From assembly GCA_016712595.1 (NCBI GenBank), contig JADJQT010000001.1, positions 2,477,501-2,541,500 of the forward strand: DNA of 64,000 bases. Reading direction: 5' to 3'. The notes beneath the pieces are model-generated. The model saw only the letters and a list, made by a program, of their open reading frames with translations, was not told the DNA's origin and did not search any database. The position numbers were made by a program, and so were the translations under genes. Origin of the DNA: Rhodospirillales bacterium. Its GTDB lineage: Bacteria; Pseudomonadota; Alphaproteobacteria; Rhodospirillales; Defluviicoccaceae. Positions 38,245-47,261 of this stretch are shown piece by piece. How positions within the stretch are numbered: position 1 is the first letter of the stretch; each line of letters begins with the position of its first letter.

Positions 38245-40118
38245 GATCGCACCTCCCGCTTCGTCGCGGCACCGATCACGGCAAGATGCCAGCGGACGCA
38301 CCACGGCGGCAGGCTGTTGCGCGCCTCGGCATCAAGATCGGCGTGAGTCGTAAAGAGCAGCCGCCCTGACTCGGCCTGGCTATCTGGTGTGAGTGCCGCC
38401 ACGTCGCCGAGGTTGGCGGTAACGACGAGGCCGCTGCCATCCGCCAGTCGCCACCTGACGGCAAAGCTTCGCTCTCGCATCCATAGCGCCCGCCCCGCAT
38501 GATCACCGGTTCCGGCGAGGCGCGGCACGACCTCGCGGGCGCGCAAGGCGAGCAGGGCGCGCGTCATCGCCAGGACCTCGGAATGCGGGGTGCCGAGCCG
38601 CTCCTGCCAGTCGAGCTTGCTCGCCTCGAACGTCGATCGCGCGGTCGGATCGGGAATGCGCGCCAACGCCGCATCATCGGCGAACTCCGGAAAGGCGGCG
38701 AATTCCCGCCGGCGCCCATCGCGGACGGCGGCGCTCAGGTCATCACCGAAATCGCAGAAGAACTGAAACGGTCGTCGCGAGGCCCATTCCTCGCCCATGA
38801 ACAGCAACGGCGGCGCCGGTGCCAGTAACAGCAGCGCGAGGCCGGCACGAACTGCGGCGGACGGCGCGATCGTGGCCATGCGCTCGCCCATGGCCCGATT
38901 GCCGATCTGATCGTGGTTCTGGGTAAACGCGACGAAGGCCGTCGGCGGCAAATGCGCGCTGACCTCTCCGCGAGTCTCGCCCCGGCGATAGGTCGACGGA
39001 TCGTTCTGATAGGCAAAACCCTCCGTCAGGCAGCGGACCAGCCGGCCCACCGGATCGTCGGCATAATCGAGATAGTATCCCTGGTCTTCGCCGGTCATCA
39101 GCACGTGCAGCGCGTGGTGAACGTCGTCGTTCCACTGGGCGACGTAGTGCAGCGGCTCCCCGCGCGCATCGCGCGCGAGGTAGCGGGCTTCGTTCGCATC
39201 GTTTTCCAGCACCAGGTGGACGTGGCGGCCGGCGGGAATCCGCTCGCGCACGGCGGCGGCAATATCGGTGAGAATATCGGGATCAGAGCTGTCGTCGATC
39301 GCGTGCACGGCGTCGAGCCGCAGACCGTCGAAGGCGAACTCCTCCAGCCAGTAGAGTGCGTTATCAATGAAAAAGCGGCGCACGATCGTCGAGCCGTCGG
39401 CGTCGAAGTTGATGGCCGCTCCCCAAGGGGTGTGCTTCGCTTCGTTGAAGAAACGCTTGCCATAAACGTGCAGGTAGTTCCCCTCGGGACCGAAATGATT
39501 GTAGACGACGTCGAGGATCACCATCAGGCCATGGCCATGCGCCGCATCGACGAATGCCTTGAGGTCCTCCGGCCTGCCGTAGGTCGCGTCCGGCGCGAAC
39601 AGCGAAACGCCGTCATAACCCCAGTCGTAGGCGCCGGGGAAATCGGCGACCGGCATGAGTTCGATCGCGGTGACACCGAGCGCGGCGAGATAGGGGAGTT
39701 GATCGATCGCCGCGCGGAAGGTCCCCTCAGGGGTGAATGCACCGACGTGCAACTCGTAGATTACCGCGTCTTCCCAGGGCCGGCCCCGCCAGTCGGTACA
39801 GCGCCAGACATAAGCGGTAGGATCGATGACCTCGCTCGGACCGTGCACGTCCAGCGGTTGATGGCGCGACGCCGGATCGGGCACGAGAAGATCGTTATCG
39901 ACGCGAAAGCGATAGCGCGCCCCCTCGCCAATGCCGGCGACGTGCGCCTCGCGCCAGCCATCGGCGAGCGCTGGCATCGGCTGCTCATCCGTCTGTTCCG
40001 GTCCCTCAAGGCACAGGGTAATCGTGTTCGCGTTCGGCGCCCACAGGCGGAACCTGACCCCCTCGCCATCAGGTTCCGCACCGAACGGCATGCGATGGAT
40101 TGCGCTCGCCCCCGTCAT
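38241..40118 (-). CDS. treZ: Malto-oligosyltrehalose trehalohydrolase TreZ
   Basis: This 625-residue GH13 enzyme releases free trehalose from the product of TreY. An N-terminal carbohydrate-binding domain (about 10-105, GVRFRLWAPNANTITL) precedes the barrel. Conserved segments are YELHVGAFTPEGTF, the nucleophile in FDGLRLDAVHAI, the acid in LVLENDANEARYL, and FTQNHDQIGNRA. It overlaps glgX by 4 bp (ATGA) and treY by 4 bp (GTGA), so the three proteins are made in a coupled way. Length is family-typical. Confidence 0.95.
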   Translation of the reverse strand: MTGASAIHRMPFGAEPDGEGVRFRLWAPNANTITLCLEGPEQTDEQPMPALADGWREAHVAGIGEGARYRFRVDNDLLVPDPASRHQPLDVHGPSEVIDPTAYVWRCTDWRGRPWEDAVIYELHVGAFTPEGTFRAAIDQLPYLAALGVTAIELMPVADFPGAYDWGYDGVSLFAPDATYGRPEDLKAFVDAAHGHGLMVILDVVYNHFGPEGNYLHVYGKRFFNEAKHTPWGAAINFDADGSTIVRRFFIDNALYWLEEFAFDGLRLDAVHAIDDSSDPDILTDIAAAVRERIPAGRHVHLVLENDANEARYLARDARGEPLHYVAQWNDDVHHALHVLMTGEDQGYYLDYADDPVGRLVRCLTEGFAYQNDPSTYRRGETRGEVSAHLPPTAFVAFTQNHDQIGNRAMGERMATIAPSAAVRAGLALLLLAPAPPLLFMGEEWASRRPFQFFCDFGDDLSAAVRDGRRREFAAFPEFADDAALARIPDPTARSTFEASKLDWQERLGTPHSEVLAMTRALLALRAREVVPRLAGTGDHAGRALWMRERSFAVRWRLADGSGLVVTANLGDVAALTPDSQAESGRLLFTTHADLDAEARNSLPPWCVRWHLAVIGAATKREVRS

Positions 40119-42268
40119 GTATTTCCTCCGTTCTCGACTTCGTGCTTGCGGATGAAGACGGCAAGGGAGCGCGGCTGTACCGCGAACAGGTCACCATCGC
40201 CGTAGGTTTCACCATCAACGATCTCGTCGCGATCGGTTTCAATCAACAATTGCCAGACGTGGCCAGCCGACATCGTTGGGATCGTCCACTCGACTACCTC
40301 ATGGTCGGCGTTGAGGATGACGAAGAAGCTGTCATCCGGCTGCGGCTCGCCGCGCGGTGTCAAGTGATACTCCCCCGCCTCGCCGCGAACGACGAAACTG
40401 ATCCTGTGCAATCCTCCATCACCCCAGTCGTCCTGATCCAGATCCTTTCCGTCCGGGCGATACCAGGCGATATCGGTGATTTCGGTACCCTTGATCGAGC
40501 GTGAGAAAAAAAATCGCTGGCGGTGCAGGACGATGTGCTGCCGGCGGAGCTGAATGACCGACTTGACGAATTCGCGGAACGCTTCCTCCTCCGCGTCGAT
40601 CGCCTGCCAGTCGATCCAGCTGATCTCGCTGTCCTGGCAGTAGGCATTGTTGTTGCCGCCCTGGCTGCGGCCAAATTCATCGCCGGCAACGATCATTGGC
40701 AGACCTTGCGAGAGGAGCAAGGTCGCGATCAGATTGCGTCGCTGCTTGCGACGCAGGTGGCGGATATCGAGGTCATCCGTCGGCCCTTCCGTTCCGCAGT
40801 TCCACGAATTGTTGCTGTCAGTGCCGTCACGGTTGGACTCCTGATTAGCGTCGTTGTGCTTGCCGTTATAGGCGACGGTATCCGCCAGGGTGAAGCCGTC
40901 GTGGGCGGTGACGAAGTTGACCGATGACCACGGACGGCGGCCGTGGGTGTTGAAGATGTCGCTCGATCCCGTCAATCGCGTGGCGAGTTCGGCGACCTGG
41001 CCGTCGTCACCCTTCCAGAACTTGCGCACGGTATCGCGGTAGCGATCGTTCCATTCGGCCCAGCCGGCGGGAAAGCCGCCGAGCTGGTAGCCTCCGAGAC
41101 CGACGTCCCATGGCTCGGCGATGAGCTTGACCCGTGAGAGCACCGGGTCCTGTCGCATCGCATCGAGGAAGCCGCAGTGGTGATCGAACCCTTCCTGCTC
41201 GCGGGCCAGCGTCGAGGCGAGATCAAAGCGGAACCCGTCGACATGCATGTCCTCGACCCAGTAGCGCAGTGAATCCATCACCAGTTGCAGGACGCGCGGA
41301 TGGCGAAGGTCGAAGGCATTGCCGCAGCCGGTAAAATCCATGTAGTAGCGCTCATTGCCGGGAACGCAGTGGTAGTAGGACGCGTTATCGATCCCGCGGA
41401 ATGAGAAGGTCGGACCTAGCTCGCTGCCCTCGGCGGTATGATTGTAGACGACGTCGAGAATGACCTCGATGCCGCCCGAGTGCAGCACCTGCACCAGGGT
41501 CTTGAATTCTCCAAGATGTCCGGTCGACAGGTACGTCGGATGGGGGGCGAAAAAAGCCAGCGTATTGTAGCCCCAATAGTTGCACAGCTTGCGCTCGATC
41601 AGGTGGCGGTCGTGCAGAAAGGCCTGGACCGGCAACAGCTCGACAGCGGTGATCCCGAGGCTGCGCAGATAATCGACCGACGCCGGCGCCGACAGGCCGG
41701 CGAAGGTTCCGCGCATCGTCTCGTCGATCGCCGGATGGCGCATGGTAAAGCCGCGGACATGCATCTCATAGATGATGCTGTCGTGCCACTCGGCGCGCGG
41801 AGCACGATCCTCGCCCCAGGTGAACGCGGAATCGACGACGCGGCATTTCGGCATGTAGGGGGCGCTGTCACGCTCATCGAAGCTGAGATCTCCCTCGGGC
41901 GCACCGATGCGATAGCCGAAATTGGCGTCGTGCCAGAGGACGTCGCCGGACAGAGAGCGGGCGTAAGGGTCGATCAACAGCTTGTTGGCATTGAAGCGAT
42001 GCCCCCGTTCCGGCTCGTAAGGGCCATGAACGCGATACCCATAGAGCTGCGCCGGCCGAACGTCCGGCAGGTATCCGTGCCAGACCTCGTCGGTGTATTC
42101 GGGCAGGACGACGCGCGCCGTTTCCCGCTCGCCGGCCTCGTCAAACAGACAAAGCTCAACCTTTTCCGCATGCTCGGTAAACAGAGCGAAATTCACCCCC
42201 ATGCCGTCCCATGTGGCACCCAGCGGGTAGGGATTTCCAGGCCATACACGAAGGCTCTCAGAGGTCAT
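40115..42268 (-). CDS. glgX: Glycogen debranching enzyme GlgX/TreX
   Basis: This 717-residue GH13 isoamylase-type enzyme cuts alpha-1,6 branches of glycogen, supplying linear chains to TreY and TreZ. It has an N-terminal CBM48-like domain (about 20-140, YPLGATWDGMGVNFALF). The barrel carries the motifs DGFRFDLASTLARE, KLIAEPWDVG and NFVTAHDGFTLAD. The start MTSESLRVWPGNPYPLG was chosen at 42268 with GGGAG upstream; an in-frame ATG at 42406 adds residues unlike the family. As the first gene of the operon, its promoter should lie in the 340 bp up to tRNA-Val. Placement with treZY favours the TreX role. Confidence 0.94.
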   Translation of the reverse strand: MTSESLRVWPGNPYPLGATWDGMGVNFALFTEHAEKVELCLFDEAGERETARVVLPEYTDEVWHGYLPDVRPAQLYGYRVHGPYEPERGHRFNANKLLIDPYARSLSGDVLWHDANFGYRIGAPEGDLSFDERDSAPYMPKCRVVDSAFTWGEDRAPRAEWHDSIIYEMHVRGFTMRHPAIDETMRGTFAGLSAPASVDYLRSLGITAVELLPVQAFLHDRHLIERKLCNYWGYNTLAFFAPHPTYLSTGHLGEFKTLVQVLHSGGIEVILDVVYNHTAEGSELGPTFSFRGIDNASYYHCVPGNERYYMDFTGCGNAFDLRHPRVLQLVMDSLRYWVEDMHVDGFRFDLASTLAREQEGFDHHCGFLDAMRQDPVLSRVKLIAEPWDVGLGGYQLGGFPAGWAEWNDRYRDTVRKFWKGDDGQVAELATRLTGSSDIFNTHGRRPWSSVNFVTAHDGFTLADTVAYNGKHNDANQESNRDGTDSNNSWNCGTEGPTDDLDIRHLRRKQRRNLIATLLLSQGLPMIVAGDEFGRSQGGNNNAYCQDSEISWIDWQAIDAEEEAFREFVKSVIQLRRQHIVLHRQRFFFSRSIKGTEITDIAWYRPDGKDLDQDDWGDGGLHRISFVVRGEAGEYHLTPRGEPQPDDSFFVILNADHEVVEWTIPTMSAGHVWQLLIETDRDEIVDGETYGDGDLFAVQPRSLAVFIRKHEVENGGNT

Positions 42269-42608
42269 TGGGTGCAACTCCCTTGGGGCACGGTCCAACA
42301 CCGCTCGCCAGACGACGCGTTGACAGGCTGGGATGGAAGACCGGGATGGCTGGCGTGATTGAAAACGAACTCGGCGGTGACGGCGATGATCACCGCAGGA
42401 AATCAACGTTCGGGCAACGCGAAAGGTTCCCCTATCAGATCAGCGCAGGCGCTCACCTGCCGACCCGCCGGCATTTTATGTGATCTTGTGTGTGTTCGTC
42501 TCGTTCGAGCGCCTGCGCAGAAAATGGTCGGCGCACCGGCGCGGATCGGAGCAGTCTATCATCTCACGACTGGGCCCGGTCCGACAAAATGCCGGCAGCG
42601 AACGACAG
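42269..42608. repeat. Non-coding interval with spaced 12-bp inverted repeat upstream of glgX
   Basis: No credible gene lies here. GCGCAGGCGCTC at 42443-42454 is matched exactly by GAGCGCCTGCGC at 42507-42518, with 52 bases between the arms. The centre includes a small GCCG/CGGC element and a TG-rich tract. It lies between glgX and tRNA-Val, both on the minus strand, so it could be a terminator for tRNA-Val, a structured leader of the glgX operon or an operator pair. Confidence 0.4.
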
Positions 42609-42684
42609 TGGTGGGCGGTGACGGGCTCGAACCGCCGACATCCACGGTGTAAACGTGGCGCTCTACCAACTGAGCTAACCGCCC
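42609..42684 (-). tRNA. tRNA-Val, anticodon TAC
   Basis: The minus strand forms a 76-nt tRNA with acceptor arms GGGCGGT and ACCGCCC, anticodon stem CCACG/CGTGG around TTTACAC, and T loop TTCGAGC. Discriminator A and CCA are encoded. It lies about 120 bp downstream of the HU gene on the same strand. Confidence 0.95.
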
Positions 42685-42802
42685 GGAGGCACTGATACCT
42701 GCCGTTTTTGGTGAGGGCGTGAACCTCGACTGCCCGTCTGATCTTAGCGCAAGCAGGAACGCCGCGTACAGGTGCGCGCGGCGGCAACGCCGCTACGCGC
42801 GA

Positions 42803-43075
42803 TTAGTTGAGCGCGTCCTTCAGCCCCTTGCCGGCGCGGAATTTCGGCTGCTTTGAGGCCGAGATGCTGATTGTATCGCCGGTGCGCGGATTGCGCCCTT
42901 GCGAGGCGGCGCGCTCGGAGACACTGAACGTTCCGAACCCGACCAGACGGACCTCGTCGCCGATCTTCAGTGCGCCCGTAATCGCGTCGAACACGCTGTC
43001 GATCGCCTTCGCCGCTTCCTGCTTGGCGAGGCCGGTCTCAGTCGCAACCGTGTTGATCAAGTCATTCTTATTCAA
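42803..43075 (-). CDS. hup: DNA-binding protein HU
   Basis: This 90-residue nucleoid protein bends DNA as a dimer. It reads NKNDLINTVATETGLAKQEA at the start. The DNA-arm region holds VGFGTFSVSERAASQGRNP then TGDTISISASKQPKFRAGKG, the classic HU signature. The start is an unusual TTG at 43075, chosen because GGGGGAG lies 4-5 bases upstream and the protein then has the exact HU length. ATG starts further upstream would add unrelated sequence. It lies just after lon, as in many Proteobacteria. Confidence 0.94.
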   Translation of the reverse strand: MNKNDLINTVATETGLAKQEAAKAIDSVFDAITGALKIGDEVRLVGFGTFSVSERAASQGRNPRTGDTISISASKQPKFRAGKGLKDALN

Positions 43076-43144
43076 TGAACTCCCCCGATTGAGGATTGGC
43101 CGGGCCGCTTGCCCGCCGGAAGCACCCAAATGCTCCGTAGAAAA

Positions 43145-43174
43145 ACTGTAAATGCTGTTCAATCCGTCCGTCAA
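43145..43174 (-). promoter_or_regulatory. Candidate sigma-70 promoter of hup
   Basis: On the minus strand TTGACG (43174-43169) and TACAGT (43150-43145) are 18 bases apart, about 70 bases before the TTG start of the HU gene. Both boxes are good matches, so this is a plausible independent promoter between lon and hup. Confidence 0.5.
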
Positions 43175-43254
43175 TCGCGGAAACAGCGCGATAGCACAAC
43201 CGTTTGCACGGATCGGCCGGAAACGGTGAGGACCATGTGCGGCGGCGAGCACGC

Positions 43255-43282
43255 AAAAACCCGCGCGGCCGCCGCAAGCAGG
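43255..43282 (-). terminator. Rho-independent terminator of lon
   Basis: Immediately after the lon stop codon, the minus strand reads CCTGC-TT-GCGG, loop CGG, CCGC-GCGGG and then TTTTT. The 9-bp stem has a 2-base bulge. The direct T run supports intrinsic termination between lon and hup. Confidence 0.6.
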
Positions 43283-45685
43283 TCAGTGGGTCAGCACGCC
43301 GCCGATATCATCCTCCTCCGCCGCAACTGACGGTGCCTGGAGATCGGAATCCTCATCCCATTCAATGGGCGTCAAATCGCCGACGAGCGCGTTGGCCAGT
43401 ACCTCGTCGACGGTCGCGACCGGGATGATGTTCAACCTTTGCTTGATGTTATCAGCGATCTCCGAGAGCTCCCGTTCGTTGTCACGCGGAATCAACACGG
43501 TTTTCAGCCCACCGCGATGCGCGGCAAGCAGCTTCTCCTTCAAGCCGCCGATCGGCAGAACACGGCCACGCAGCGTTACCTCGCCGGTCATCGCCACGTC
43601 CTTTCTCACCGCGATGCCGGTGAGCACGGAGACGATGGAGGTCACCATCGCCACTCCCGCCGACGGTCCGTCCTTGGGCGTTGCGCCTTCGGGGACGTGG
43701 ACATGAATGTCCCGTCGGCTGAACGAGAGCGGTGAAATACCGAATCGAATGGCGCGCGACTGCACGAACGACTTCGCCGCCTGGATTGATTCGCGCATCA
43801 CGTCACCGAGCTTGCCGGTGTAGGTCACCCGCCCCTTGCCGGGCACCACCACGGCCTCGATCGACAACAGCTCGCCACCGACCTCTGTCCAGGCAAGGCC
43901 GGTGGTGACACCGACCATGTCTTCCTCTTCGATCTCGCCGTAGCGGAATTTCTTGACGCCGGCATAGGTCTCAAGGTTGGTGGAGGTCACGTGGACGCTC
44001 GACTGCTCGCCCATCATGATGTCTTTGATCGCCTTGCGCGTGAGTGTTGCGATCTCGCGCTCAAGATTGCGGACGCCGGCCTCGCGAGTGTAGTAGCGAA
44101 TCAGATCGCGCAGCGCTTCATCGGCGATCGACCACTCCTCCGCCTTCAGGCCGTGCGCCTCGATCTGTTTCGGCATCAGATGCCGCTTGGCGATCTCGAT
44201 CTTCTCATCTTCGGTATACCCCGAGATACGGATGATCTCCATGCGATCAAGCAACGGCGGCGGCATGTTCATCGTGTTCGCCGTGGTGACGAACAGCACG
44301 TCCGACAGGTCGTAATCGATCTCGAGGTAGTGATCGTTGAAGGCGCTGTTCTGCTCGGGATCAAGGACCTCAAGCAGTGCCGAGGCCGGATCGCCGCGCC
44401 AGTCGTGCCCCATTTTGTCGACTTCGTCGAGCAGGAACAGCGGGTTCGATGCCTTGGCCTTCTTCATCCCCTGGATGATCTTGCCCGGCATCGAGCCGAT
44501 ATAGGTCCGCCGGTGACCGCGAATCTCCGCCTCGTCGCGCACGCCACCCAGCGACATGCGCACGAAATTTCGCCCCGTCGCCCGCGCGATCGACTTGCCG
44601 AGCGAGGTCTTGCCGACACCGGGCGGGCCGACGAGGCAAAGAATCGGGCCGCGAAGGCGGTTGGTCCGCTGCTGGACGGCCAGATATTCGAGAATTCGCT
44701 CCTTGACCTTGCTCAGCCCATAATGATCCGTATCGAGGATTTCCTGAGCGTGCTTGATGTCCTTTTTGATCCGTGTGCGCTTTTTCCACGGAATGGTCAG
44801 CATCCAGTCGAGATAATTGCGCACGACGGTGGCTTCGGCCGACATCGGGCTCATCGAACGCAGCTTCTTCAGCTCGCCCAGCGCCTTTTCCCGCGCTTCC
44901 TTGCTGAGCGGCGTTTTCTTGATCCGCTCCTCGAGTTCGCCCGCTTCGTCGCGCCCGTCCTCGCTTTCGCCGAGTTCCTTCTGGATCGCCTTGAGCTGCT
45001 CGTTCAGATAGTACTCGCGCTGCGTTTTCTCCATCTGCCGCTTGACGCGGTTACGGATGCGCTTTTCCACCTGCAGGACACCGATCTCGGCTTCCATGAA
45101 CGAATAGATCCGCTCAAGGCGTTCGGCGACCGTATCGATCTCCAGCAGTTCCTGCTTGTCGGCGATCTTCAGTGCCAGGTGCGAGGCAACCGTATCGGCG
45201 AGCTTGCTCGGCTCCTCGATCTGGTTGATCGAAACGAGCACCTCGGGTGGGATCTTCTTGTTCAGCTTGATGTACTGTTCGAACTGCCCGACCACGGAGC
45301 GCGACAACGCTTCCAGTTCCTGCTGTTCGCCACCGCCGTCGGGAATGACCACCGCTTCCGCTTCGAAGAACTCGTCCCGGTCGGTAAAGGCGCGGATGCT
45401 CGCGCGATGCCCGCCCTCGACGAGAACCTTGACCGTGCCGTCCGGCAGTTTCAGCAACTGCAGAACCGTCGAGATCGTGCCGACGGAAAAAATGTCCTGA
45501 GGCGTGGGATCGTCCTGCGCCGCATTCTTCTGCGCCACCAGCAGGATCTGCCGGTCGTCCTTCATCACGTCTTCCAAAGCGCGAACCGACTTTTCGCGGC
45601 CGACAAACAGCGGCACGATCATGTGCGGAAAGACGACGATGTCGCGAAGCGGCAGGACCGGGAAAATATTCGTCTGGCTGGTCAC
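43283..45685 (-). CDS. lon: ATP-dependent protease Lon
   Basis: This 800-residue cytosolic AAA+ protease degrades misfolded and regulatory proteins. The N-terminal substrate-binding domain (about 8-200) begins FPVLPLRDIVVFPHMIVPLF. The ATPase core has Walker A GPPGVGKTSLGKS and sensor regions near GGVRDEAEIRGHRRTY. The C-terminal protease carries the Ser in PKDGPSAGVAM and the Lys in GGLKEKLLAAHRGG. Translation begins at GTG 45685, with AAGGA about 10 bases upstream. It lies between clpX and hup in the same direction. Confidence 0.97.
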   Translation of the reverse strand: MTSQTNIFPVLPLRDIVVFPHMIVPLFVGREKSVRALEDVMKDDRQILLVAQKNAAQDDPTPQDIFSVGTISTVLQLLKLPDGTVKVLVEGGHRASIRAFTDRDEFFEAEAVVIPDGGGEQQELEALSRSVVGQFEQYIKLNKKIPPEVLVSINQIEEPSKLADTVASHLALKIADKQELLEIDTVAERLERIYSFMEAEIGVLQVEKRIRNRVKRQMEKTQREYYLNEQLKAIQKELGESEDGRDEAGELEERIKKTPLSKEAREKALGELKKLRSMSPMSAEATVVRNYLDWMLTIPWKKRTRIKKDIKHAQEILDTDHYGLSKVKERILEYLAVQQRTNRLRGPILCLVGPPGVGKTSLGKSIARATGRNFVRMSLGGVRDEAEIRGHRRTYIGSMPGKIIQGMKKAKASNPLFLLDEVDKMGHDWRGDPASALLEVLDPEQNSAFNDHYLEIDYDLSDVLFVTTANTMNMPPPLLDRMEIIRISGYTEDEKIEIAKRHLMPKQIEAHGLKAEEWSIADEALRDLIRYYTREAGVRNLEREIATLTRKAIKDIMMGEQSSVHVTSTNLETYAGVKKFRYGEIEEEDMVGVTTGLAWTEVGGELLSIEAVVVPGKGRVTYTGKLGDVMRESIQAAKSFVQSRAIRFGISPLSFSRRDIHVHVPEGATPKDGPSAGVAMVTSIVSVLTGIAVRKDVAMTGEVTLRGRVLPIGGLKEKLLAAHRGGLKTVLIPRDNERELSEIADNIKQRLNIIPVATVDEVLANALVGDLTPIEWDEDSDLQAPSVAAEEDDIGGVLTH

Positions 45686-45789
45686 GAGGCTGGCATCCTT
45701 GTTCCTTCCGGCTGCGGATCGCGAGCGAAAACCAACGACGCGATTCGCCGGAACTCGCGGCGATCATGCCGAGAGGTGGGGCGGCAACC

Positions 45790-45825
45790 CGCCCCGGTCA
45801 AGTTCACGGCGAACGGACCGGGGCG
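45790..45825. repeat. 10-bp inverted repeat between clpX and lon
   Basis: CGCCCCGGTC at 45790-45799 pairs exactly with GACCGGGGCG at 45816-45825 around a 16-base loop. It begins 9 bp after the clpX stop on the minus strand and has no T-tract. It may weaken read-through from clpX to lon or protect the clpX message. Confidence 0.45.
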
Positions 45826-45833
45826 TGCCGGTT

Positions 45834-47099
45834 TCAGGCGCTGCTACCGACGTCGCCGCGACGATCGGCGTAGATGAACAGCGGGTTGGCCTGCTCCTCG
45901 GCGACTTCGCGATTGATCACCACCTCCTCAACCCCTTCGAGGCCGGGAAGGTCGAACATCGTCTCGAGCAGGATGCTCTCCATGATCGAACGCAGGCCAC
46001 GGGCGCCGGTCTTGCGCTGCATCGCCCGCTTGGCCACGCCCTTAAGCGCGCCTTCGGTGAATTCGAGGCGCACTCCCTCCATTTCAAACAGCCGCTGATA
46101 CTGCTTGACCAGTGCGTTTTTCGGTTTGGTCAGGATGTCGACCAGTGCCTCCTCGTCGAGGTCGCCCAGGGTCGCGATCACCGGCAAGCGGCCGATGAAC
46201 TCGGGAATCAGGCCGAACTTCAGGAGATCTTCCGGCTCGACTTCCTTGAGGATCTCGCCGGTCTGGCGCTCGTCCGGGGCGCGCACATCGGCGCCAAAGC
46301 CGACCGTCGTGCCCTTGGTGCGGGCGGAAATGATCTTATCCAGTCCGGAGAAGGCACCGCCGCAGATGAACAAGATGTTCGTCGTATCGACCTGAAGGAA
46401 CTCCTGCTGCGGATGCTTGCGCCCGCCTTGCGGCGGCACGCTGGCGATGGTGCCCTCCATGATCTTCAGCAGCGCCTGCTGCACGCCTTCGCCGGAGACG
46501 TCGCGGGTGATCGACGGATTGTCGGACTTGCGCGAAATCTTGTCGACCTCGTCGATGTAGACGATCCCGCGCTGTGCCCGCTCGACGTTGTAGTCGGCCG
46601 CCTGCAACAGCTTGAGGATGATGTTCTCGACATCCTCGCCGACATAGCCGGCTTCGGTGAGCGTCGTCGCGTCCGCCATGGTGAACGGCACGTCGAGGAT
46701 GCGCGCCAGCGTCTGCGCCAGCAGCGTCTTGCCGCAGCCGGTCGGGCCGATCAACAGAATGTTCGACTTCGCCAGCTCGACATCATTGTTCTTGGCTGTG
46801 TGATTGATCCGTTTGTAATGGTTGTGCACGGCAACCGACAGGACCTTCTTCGCCCGGCTCTGGCCAATGACGTAGTCGTCGAGAACAGTGCAGATCTCAA
46901 GCGGCGTGGGGACACCCTCGCCTGACTTGATCAGTCCCGTCTTATGCTCCTCGCGGATGATGTCCATGCACAGCTCGACGCATTCATCACAGATGAACAC
47001 CGTCGGGCCGGCGATCAGTTTGCGGACCTCATGCTGGCTCTTGCCGCAGAAGGAGCAGTAGAGGGTGTTCTTCGAGTCACCACCCGCAGATTTGCTCAT
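45834..47099 (-). CDS. clpX: ATP-dependent Clp protease ATP-binding subunit ClpX
   Basis: This 421-residue AAA+ unfoldase feeds substrates to ClpP. The N-terminal zinc-binding domain has CSFCGKSQHEVRKLIAGP and ICDECVELC. Walker A is LIGPTGCGKTLLAQ, and RKSDNPSITRDVSGEGVQQ and TGARGLRSIME are also characteristic. It lies 160 bp downstream of clpP. All functional residues are present. Confidence 0.97.
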   Translation of the reverse strand: MSKSAGGDSKNTLYCSFCGKSQHEVRKLIAGPTVFICDECVELCMDIIREEHKTGLIKSGEGVPTPLEICTVLDDYVIGQSRAKKVLSVAVHNHYKRINHTAKNNDVELAKSNILLIGPTGCGKTLLAQTLARILDVPFTMADATTLTEAGYVGEDVENIILKLLQAADYNVERAQRGIVYIDEVDKISRKSDNPSITRDVSGEGVQQALLKIMEGTIASVPPQGGRKHPQQEFLQVDTTNILFICGGAFSGLDKIISARTKGTTVGFGADVRAPDERQTGEILKEVEPEDLLKFGLIPEFIGRLPVIATLGDLDEEALVDILTKPKNALVKQYQRLFEMEGVRLEFTEGALKGVAKRAMQRKTGARGLRSIMESILLETMFDLPGLEGVEEVVINREVAEEQANPLFIYADRRGDVGSSA

Positions 47100-47261
47100 G
47101 GCCTCTTCCGTAACCGCGCCGTAACGTTGCTATGTTATCCATTTGCAAGCGATTGGTACAATGCCAAAACGCTGGCAAGCCGTCGAGCGCCGCGTCCAGG
47201 GCTGTTGCCGGTCCTTGCGGCGGCAATTCCCCAAACGCGGCAAGGCCGGCGGGCGCCCCGT

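Noticed and set aside
43991..45877. 628-codon plus-strand open frame over lon
   Set aside because: Antisense to lon, whose motifs are complete; composition is that of a high-GC shadow.
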